DNA of 8,982 nt from the NCBI GenBank assembly GCA_002392265.1, contig DGGP01000069.1, positions 4,245 to 13,226 on the forward strand, in the 5' to 3' direction. The notes beneath the pieces were generated by a model. The model was given only the letters and a program-made list of their open reading frames with translations, made no database searches and was not told where the DNA came from. This DNA is from Firmicutes bacterium UBA3871 (GTDB lineage: Bacteria; Bacillota; Clostridia; Peptostreptococcales; Anaerovoracaceae). The position numbers and the translations under genes were made by a program. Shown here in pieces: positions 4,987 through 8,982 of this stretch (the stretch's first letter is position 1; each line of letters opens with the position of its first letter).

Positions 4987-6207
4987 TTATATTTCTCCTG
5001 CCTTGTGTTTTTCAATGGCCTCGGTCATTCTCTTTAAGCCTGTCTCAATGATTGAGCGAGGCATAGCCAGATTCAGACGAACATATCCCTTTGCATTTCC
5101 CACAAAGAGGGAGTCGCCACCTTCAAGCAGTACGCCTGCATTGTTTGCGAAGAAATCAGGTAAGTCTTCGATATCAGGAACACATTCTCCGAGGTTTACC
5201 CATGCGAGATAAGTTGCTTCCGGAATATACATCTTTGCTGCAGGCAGGTTTTTCTCGATGAAGCTCTTTACGAATTCAAAGTTTCCGTCAAGATAAGCTC
5301 TGAGCTCCTGAAGCCATTCATAACCATAGTCATATGCTGCTTTAGCGGCTGTAAGCGAAAGCGTATTTACCATGCCGAAAAGCTTGTCTCTGTCCTTGAA
5401 TTTTTCGCGAAGCTGCTTGTCCCTGATTATAACGTTGGAGAATGCGAGACCTGCCATGTTAAAAGTCTTTGTAGGGGCCGAGCACGTAATGAGCTTTTGG
5501 TAGCCTGGCATAATCTTTGCCATTGGAATGTGTGTCTTTCCTACGCGCAGCAGGTCGCAGTGAATTTCGTCGGATACGATCCAAAGGTTGTATTTTTCCA
5601 CAATCTCAGCAACGCGCTTTAACTCTTCTTCTTTCCAGATGCGGCCTGTCGGATTGTGCGGGTTGCACCAGAACAGCAGCTTTGCGTGAGGATCTGCACA
5701 CTTCTTCTCGAAATCTTCGTAGTCCATAACGAACTCACCTGTTGCAGTCTTCTTTAGCGGTGAAGTCAATACTTCTCTGTTTGAATATTCGGCGGCGTGC
5801 AGGAAATAGCCGTAAGCCGGTGTATTAAGTATAACCTTTTCTTCAGGATTTACGAGAGTTTCTACTATCTGGTAGATTGCAGGAATGATTCCCGGGGTAA
5901 AGCAGAGCTGCTCCTGAGGGAATTCCCAGTCGTAGCGGTCCTTGCACCATTTGCTGAAGGATTTGTAATAATCATCTGTATAAACGCCGGTATAGCCGAA
6001 AATCCTGCGGTCAACGCGCTTGTGAAGGGCATCCAGGATTTCATTTGCAACACCGAATTCCATATCAGCAACCCACATGCGAACAAACTCTTCATCCTTG
6101 TAAGGGAAGACCTTTTCAGGGCCTGCATGGAAGATATAGCCTCTAAAGCCATCTGTGTTAAGGGCGTTCGTGTTTCTGCGATCGATAATCTCATCAAAAT
6201 TATACAT
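4987..6207 (-). CDS. patB: PatB/MalY-type PLP-dependent aminotransferase, probable cystathionine beta-lyase (C-S lyase)
   Basis: 406 residues, a full-length fold-type I PLP enzyme. It opens with FDEIIDRRNTNALNTDG (4-20), the PatB/MalY signature, followed by MWVADMEFGV (44-53). The cofactor lysine is Lys247 in SAPTKTFNMAG; Asp213 in SDEIHCD contacts the pyridine nitrogen, Asn182/Asn185 lie in WCNPHNPTG, and Arg377 in YVRLNLA should bind the substrate carboxylate. Members cleave cystathionine or cysteine conjugates to a thiol, pyruvate and ammonia in the cytoplasm (family knowledge); some act as plain aminotransferases. The start is supported by AAAGGA 7 bases before the ATG. It is divergent from an XRE regulator across a region with several dyads, so control by that neighbour is likely. 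The exact substrate is not visible. Confidence 0.92.
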   Translation of the reverse strand: MYNFDEIIDRRNTNALNTDGFRGYIFHAGPEKVFPYKDEEFVRMWVADMEFGVANEILDALHKRVDRRIFGYTGVYTDDYYKSFSKWCKDRYDWEFPQEQLCFTPGIIPAIYQIVETLVNPEEKVILNTPAYGYFLHAAEYSNREVLTSPLKKTATGEFVMDYEDFEKKCADPHAKLLFWCNPHNPTGRIWKEEELKRVAEIVEKYNLWIVSDEIHCDLLRVGKTHIPMAKIMPGYQKLITCSAPTKTFNMAGLAFSNVIIRDKQLREKFKDRDKLFGMVNTLSLTAAKAAYDYGYEWLQELRAYLDGNFEFVKSFIEKNLPAAKMYIPEATYLAWVNLGECVPDIEDLPDFFANNAGVLLEGGDSLFVGNAKGYVRLNLAMPRSIIETGLKRMTEAIEKHKAGEI

Positions 6208-6248
6208 ATCTTTGTCCTTTCTGATTTACATCATTCCTACTTTACTCT

Positions 6249-6271
6249 TTCCGATTCCGACAAAATTTTGT
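6249..6271. promoter_or_regulatory. Tandem TTCCGA repeat and ACAAAATTTTGT palindrome in the patB leader
   Basis: TTCCGA occurs twice in a row (6249-6254, 6255-6260) and is followed, sharing one base, by a perfect 12-bp palindrome (6260-6271). An inverted copy of the longer arm GATTCCGA (6253-6260) lies at 6307-6314 as TCGGAATC, just beside the patB -35. The two arms bracket the promoter, which suits a repressor that bridges it. Confidence 0.45.
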
Positions 6272-6289
6272 TCTGTTTTTTATGCATTT

Positions 6290-6319
6290 ATTATAGGCTA
6301 ATTGTTTCGGAATCATCAA
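6290..6319 (-). promoter_or_regulatory. patB promoter
   Basis: On the minus strand TTGATG (6319-6314), 18 bases, perfect TATAAT (6295-6290). The start is expected near 6283, giving a leader of about 76 nt that contains the repeat/palindrome at 6249-6271. Confidence 0.65.
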
Positions 6320-6372
6320 GAGCTGATTTGTAGTGTGTAAATGGAAATTTTCCAAAAAAAGTGTCGTCAGAG

Positions 6373-6402
6373 TGGACTTTTTGGCTCCGAACATGGTATA
6401 AT
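6373..6402 (+). promoter_or_regulatory. Promoter of the XRE regulator gene
   Basis: A perfect extended -10, TGGTATAAT (6394-6402), with a weak -35 TGGACT (6373-6378) at 18 bases. The start is expected near 6409, about 73 nt before the chosen ATG. Confidence 0.6.
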
Positions 6403-6481
6403 TACAAAAAGCAAAAAACACCCCGACAAAAGGGATGATATGTTGATTTTATTGAAACTTAACTCGGGAGGATATGTGAAA

Positions 6482-7189
6482 ATGTCTGAAATCACAGCCG
6501 GAATAGGTCACAATATTAATGTTTACAGAAAAAAGAGCGGTCTGACACTGGATGCGCTCGCAGCCATTGTGTGCAAGAGCAAATCCACTCTTTCAAAATA
6601 TGAAAAAGGCGAAATCTCTATAGATATTGAAACCCTGTATGAACTCGCTGATGCATTTCATATTCATGTGGAGCAGCTGGTTCACTTGCAGAATCACCGC
6701 CCCGAAATAGAAATGCCCGGAAAAAGGCCGAACTTCTTCGCGGGCATTGAGCAATTTTACAGTTATCTTTATGATGGCCGCAACCGTTCGATTCTCCGTT
6801 CTGTTTTTGATGTCACTGCAAAGGTCGATGAAAACAGGTACAATATCATGATGTACATGAATTACAAGGATCCGGCGCATTATCAGAACTGCGAAACGAC
6901 ATATTCCGGCTATATAGAGCATTATGATGCCATAACCAACATCATTCTGACCAATCAGAACTCCCCTATAGAACAGGCAAGCGCGCAGATTCTCGCATCA
7001 TACCTTGACTCGGATACCAAATGGGGGCTCTGGAACGGTCTGTCCTCGCGTCCAATGATGCCAATCGCAGCAAAGATGCTGTTCTCAAAAACGCCTCTCA
7101 AAGAAAACGACGAGCTCAGACAAAGCCTGACAATTTCCAGAGAGGACGTAAGACTCCTGCGACTTTATAATATGTTTCCTGTAGTTTAA
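6482..7189 (+). CDS. XRE-family transcriptional regulator with a C-terminal sensor-like domain
   Basis: 235 residues from the ATG at 6482. An XRE/Cro helix-turn-helix spans about 8-67 (NINVYRKKSGLTLDALA, then SKSTLSKYEKGE with the recognition helix, then LYELADAFH). A long C-terminal part (about 85-225) contains QFYSYLYDGRNRSILRSV (91-108), TYSGYIEHYDAITNI (140-154) and LSSRPMMPIAAKMLFSK (187-203); I know this pairing from clostridial regulators but not its ligand. Start choice: GGGAGG at 6466-6471 lies 10 bases before this ATG. The frame is open back to 6341, but that start would precede the promoter, and the GTG at 6476 is too close to the Shine-Dalgarno. The gene is divergent from patB, so it probably controls patB and itself. 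Its stop codon overlaps that of the converging PNPOx-like gene. Confidence 0.85.
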   Translation: MSEITAGIGHNINVYRKKSGLTLDALAAIVCKSKSTLSKYEKGEISIDIETLYELADAFHIHVEQLVHLQNHRPEIEMPGKRPNFFAGIEQFYSYLYDGRNRSILRSVFDVTAKVDENRYNIMMYMNYKDPAHYQNCETTYSGYIEHYDAITNIILTNQNSPIEQASAQILASYLDSDTKWGLWNGLSSRPMMPIAAKMLFSKTPLKENDELRQSLTISREDVRLLRLYNMFPVV

Positions 7190-7578
7190 AACTTAACCAC
7201 TTCCGGCTCTTTTGTAAATGAGCTGAAGGTTGCGGTTGCATCCTTTAAATAAAATACCTCCGTATTTCCGTCATCCTCGGAGTACATTGCCCGAAGATTG
7301 GGATATGCATCGAGCATTGCCTGCCTTGCTTCTCTGCGGTCATCTTCAATCAGCTTCCCTGCAACGCGAAGCCACTCGCCGCTTTTGAATGCGCAAAGCT
7401 CCACCTTTGGATTCGCATGAATCTGCTTTGATACATCCTTTACCTTACCTGTCTGAATGTAGAGTTTTCCTTCGAAAACATTTACCGTTCCAAAAGGCCT
7501 GACACGCGGCTGATCCCCATCAACTGTTGCAAGATAATAAGTTTCAGCTTCCTTTAAAAATTTTGCTACACGTTCCAT
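7186..7578 (-). CDS. Pyridoxamine 5'-phosphate oxidase-like (PNPOx family) small flavoprotein
   Basis: 130 residues from the ATG at 7578, chosen because AGGAGG stands 5 bases before it. The frame stays open to 7686, but that extension lies inside the HEPN gene and is lysine-rich junk. The split-barrel features are visible: YYLATVDGDQPRVRPFGTV (14-32), LYIQTGKVKDVSKQI (39-53), a PKVELCAF strand (57-64) and WLRVAGKL (69-76). Such proteins bind FMN or a related flavin and act as small reductases or oxidases; true PNP oxidase activity is unlikely at this length. It is the last gene after HTH-MNT and HEPN, 13 bases after the HEPN stop, so it is probably co-transcribed. A functional link to that pair is not implied by the protein itself. 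No terminator lies after it: its stop overlaps that of the converging XRE gene. Confidence 0.85.
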   Translation of the reverse strand: MERVAKFLKEAETYYLATVDGDQPRVRPFGTVNVFEGKLYIQTGKVKDVSKQIHANPKVELCAFKSGEWLRVAGKLIEDDRREARQAMLDAYPNLRAMYSEDDGNTEVFYLKDATATFSSFTKEPEVVKF

Positions 7579-7591
7579 AAGATCCTCCTTT

Positions 7592-7993
7592 TTATAACAC
7601 ATTTTGACCTTCAAGATATGTTTTAATTGTTTCCACAAAAGCTTTCGCTCTTTCAATTTGTTCAGCTGCATCTTCTCGTGAAGCAACGAAAAAATCGAGA
7701 TAATCCGCTTGCTCTCTATTTTCGGATACGACTTTTATAATCTTGGACATTTCCTTTGGAAATATCTCTGTTCTTACGTAATTTTGATTGAAGTGCGCAA
7801 TTATTCCACTATGCTTGCTACTGTCAAAACCATCGAGAGCAGCAACAGCTCGCATAGCATGAAAAACCGCATAGTATGCTCTGTTCAAAGCATTCTTGTA
7901 CCTTCCGTTTTCAAACATTATACGAGCGTCCTCAAGGTCTTCCATACTTCTTTCGAATCTGTATTTTGATAATTCTTTTATGCTGCCTTCCAT
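7592..7993 (-). CDS. HEPN domain protein, probable toxin of an MNT/HEPN pair
   Basis: 133 residues, almost entirely one four-helix HEPN domain. The conserved region is ALNRAYYAVFHAMRAVAALD (35-54), with Arg38 and His45 forming an R-x6-H motif of the Rx4-6H type used by HEPN ribonucleases. SSKHSGIIAHF (58-68) and ENREQADYLDF (91-101) match the usual C-terminal half. HEPN toxins cut RNA, and partner nucleotidyltransferases keep them in check, in studied cases by AMPylation (family knowledge). The start at 7993 has AAGGAAGGA 8 bases upstream and overlaps the end of the nucleotidyltransferase gene by 16 bases, so translation is probably coupled, with the antitoxin made first. A role in plain nucleotide or drug modification, as proposed for some PF05168 proteins, cannot be excluded. 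Confidence 0.85.
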   Translation of the reverse strand: MEGSIKELSKYRFERSMEDLEDARIMFENGRYKNALNRAYYAVFHAMRAVAALDGFDSSKHSGIIAHFNQNYVRTEIFPKEMSKIIKVVSENREQADYLDFFVASREDAAEQIERAKAFVETIKTYLEGQNVL

Positions 7994-8520
7994 AATATGA
8001 TTCCTTCCTTATCAAGGTTTTTGTAAAAAGGCAATACCTTCTTCCATCTTAAGTAATTTTCATATTCAATAGGAATGACAGAGAGGGTTACTGCTAAATA
8101 AAGCTCATATTCGACTATAACATCCAGCATTTCATCGTGCTTTTCATCTGTTTCGCCGGTTTTTATTATTACTGCAATATCCACATCAGAATCCTGCATC
8201 TGTTCCCCACGTGCATATGAACCATAAAGAATTACTTTATATAATGAACCACCATAAATTTCGCTAAGTTGCTTGCTCATCTTATTAAGAGCCCTCATGA
8301 GCTCAGGCGAATTTCTGCAAATATCAAACTTCTTTCGCCAATTTCTGTAATTCCCCGAATGCACTCGCCCATCTGCAGGATATGCGACATCCTTAGGGAT
8401 AAGCCACTGCTTCCCTATTTTTTCACCCCTTATTTTGCCTGCAATAAGCATTCGCCTAATGTTGCCGGGATCTTTTCCATACTTTTCAGCGAATTGCCCA
8501 ACAGTGTAATAATCTAACAT
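7978..8520 (-). CDS. Excisionase-type HTH fused to a minimal nucleotidyltransferase (probable antitoxin of the HEPN protein)
   Basis: 180 residues. The first 45 or so (YYTVGQFAEKYGKDPGNIRR ... GEKIGKQWLIPKD) form a MerR/excisionase-like winged helix. After a linker (about 48-90) comes a minimal nucleotidyltransferase domain with GSYARGE (100-106) and SDVDIAV (111-117), which together give the exact GS-x10-D-x-D active site (Gly100, Ser101, Asp112, Asp114). MntA-type proteins transfer AMP from ATP to their HEPN partner and silence it (family knowledge). Most MNTs are only about 100-150 residues, so the added DNA-binding domain is notable and suggests the protein also represses its own operon. 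The start is firm: AAAGGAGG lies before the ATG. It has its own promoter with a dyad in the spacer, and its end overlaps HEPN by 16 bases. Confidence 0.88.
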   Translation of the reverse strand: MLDYYTVGQFAEKYGKDPGNIRRMLIAGKIRGEKIGKQWLIPKDVAYPADGRVHSGNYRNWRKKFDICRNSPELMRALNKMSKQLSEIYGGSLYKVILYGSYARGEQMQDSDVDIAVIIKTGETDEKHDEMLDVIVEYELYLAVTLSVIPIEYENYLRWKKVLPFYKNLDKEGIILWKAA

Positions 8521-8542
8521 AAGGATCTCCTCCTTTTAGTTA

Positions 8543-8571
8543 ACATTAACACGTTTGCGTGTAATTGTCAA
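8543..8571 (-). promoter_or_regulatory. Promoter of the HTH-MNT/HEPN operon with an inverted repeat in the spacer
   Basis: On the minus strand a consensus -35 TTGACA (8571-8566), 17 bases, and TAATGT (8548-8543). The spacer contains ACACG-N4-CGTGT (8549-8562). A protein bound there would block RNA polymerase, and the HTH domain of the first gene is the obvious candidate. Start expected near 8536, leader about 16 nt. Confidence 0.7.
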
Positions 8572-8573
8572 TT

Positions 8574-8645
8574 TTAATGTAAGGCAAATTCTATTTCTTT
8601 CAGCGACGGCGTGATTACAGGCTGCGTCTTCAATATTTGTTTCAT
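8574..8645 (-). pseudogene. 23-codon ORF, possibly the 5' stump of a broken gene
   Basis: An ATG frame of 23 codons runs from 8645 to a TAA at 8574, ending against the -35 of the HTH-MNT promoter. There is no clear Shine-Dalgarno. The peptide starts MKQILKTQPVITPSLKEIEF, which reads like the N-terminus of a normal soluble protein rather than random sequence. It faintly resembles the opening of GlpP-type glycerol-3-phosphate antiterminators (a Q-P-I/V start followed by a charged helix), but this is a weak impression. It may be what was left when the MNT/HEPN module arrived, or a chance ORF. Confidence 0.3.
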
Positions 8646-8657
8646 CTATTTTAACAA

Positions 8658-8982
8658 TTACCATTTTATAATTCTCCAAGCTTCAATAAGCCTATTGATG
8701 CTCCATGCAGCATTTGCCGGGCTCGTAGACGGAAGGCGCTCAGCATCTTCTCCGATACGATTTTTTATGTATTTTTTGTAGTATTTTTCCGCAGTCCCAC
8801 CGTTCACGAATATTTTTTTAATCTGCGCTACTTTGAAAATTACATTCAAATCATTCGGCTCGACATTCTCGATTGATATATCCGATGAGCCTATTATGTC
8901 ACATGTCTTTATCACATCCCACACTGCAATATGATTTCGCAGCAAAAAAGCTCTTTTCTCTGCTTCACTCTGCGGCACATTC
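8658..8982 (-). CDS. Hypoxanthine/uracil-DNA glycosylase (family 6, HDG-like), 5' truncated by the window edge
   Basis: The frame is open to the end of the window; about 107 residues are seen and the N-terminal third, with the first active-site motif, is missing. A GTG at 8978 is in frame but falls inside the domain (VPQSEAEKRAFLLRNHIAVW), so it is not the start. The visible part has NHIAVWDVI, IIGSSDISIENVEPND and the motif LPSTSPANAAW near the C-terminus, typical of the Mug/HDG branch of the uracil-DNA glycosylase superfamily. These enzymes remove hypoxanthine or uracil from deaminated DNA (family knowledge). The gene lies upstream of the toxin-antitoxin module on the same strand, but that module has its own promoter. 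No terminator is seen after the stop. Confidence 0.85.
   Translation of the reverse strand, partial: NVPQSEAEKRAFLLRNHIAVWDVIKTCDIIGSSDISIENVEPNDLNVIFKVAQIKKIFVNGGTAEKYYKKYIKNRIGEDAERLPSTSPANAAWSINRLIEAWRIIKW

Noticed and set aside
5797..6333. 178-residue plus-strand frame antisense to patB
   Set aside because: It lies almost wholly opposite the well-conserved patB gene, has no ribosome binding site and its translation looks like no protein family; it is a shadow frame.
6341..6481. 47-residue N-terminal extension of the XRE regulator
   Set aside because: The region contains the extended -10 promoter and the ribosome binding site used by the ATG at 6482; the extension is not part of the HTH fold.
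7579..7686. 36-residue N-terminal extension of the PNPOx-like protein
   Set aside because: It overlaps the end of the HEPN gene in another frame, is not like the family, and the ATG at 7578 has AGGAGG before it.
1..8982. CRISPR array, tRNA, rRNA, insertion sequence or prophage genes
   Set aside because: No regularly spaced repeats, no cloverleaf-like or rRNA-like stretch, and no transposase or phage protein were seen on either strand.

Overview
The window looks like chromosomal DNA of a low-to-moderate G+C anaerobic Firmicute (Clostridia/Eubacteriales; a Family XIII / Anaerovoracaceae-type organism would fit, but that is inference). The signs are a Clostridium-type short-chain flavodoxin paired with a DUF3793 protein, AGGAGG-class ribosome binding sites, an OFA-type transporter and A/T-rich promoters with Rho-independent terminators. 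No rRNA, tRNA, CRISPR array or insertion sequence was seen.

Layout. 2-370 (+) is the 3' end of an oxidoreductase ending in a plant-type 2Fe-2S domain. It is followed by a strongly structured intergenic stretch (381-453) and a bidirectional terminator shared with a convergent membrane diguanylate cyclase (495-1847, -). Next comes an OFA/OxlT-like MFS transporter (2022-3221, -) whose terminator overlaps its own last codons. The 3222-3530 gap is A/T-rich and holds palindromes, an operator-like site, a promoter-terminator pair that could make a ~95-nt RNA, and a strong promoter for a 49-codon gene of unknown function (3531-3680, +). A bidirectional terminator (3741-3779) separates it from a DUF3793-flavodoxin operon (4797 down to 3817, -), which has a good promoter and a leader with two copies of GTTAGC-N4-GCTAAC around a terminator-like hairpin. 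Then follow a PatB/MalY-type PLP C-S lyase (4987-6207, -) and a divergent XRE regulator (6482-7189, +) across a promoter region rich in dyads.

The right end is defence or toxin-antitoxin-like. A single transcript (-) is predicted to encode an excisionase-HTH/minimal nucleotidyltransferase fusion (7978-8520), an overlapping HEPN protein (7592-7993) and a small PNPOx-like flavoprotein (7186-7578). Its TTGACA/TAATGT promoter carries an inverted repeat in the spacer. Upstream lie a 23-codon ORF that may be the stump of a broken gene, and the 3' part of a hypoxanthine/uracil-DNA glycosylase that runs off the window.

The two most interesting signals are as follows. First, an operator family, GTTAGC-N4-GCTAAC, occurs twice before the flavodoxin operon and once, slightly degenerate, over the candidate small-RNA promoter. 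This suggests a small regulon, possibly iron- or redox-linked. Second, the MNT/HEPN module has a DNA-binding domain fused to its putative antitoxin and a matching dyad inside its own promoter.
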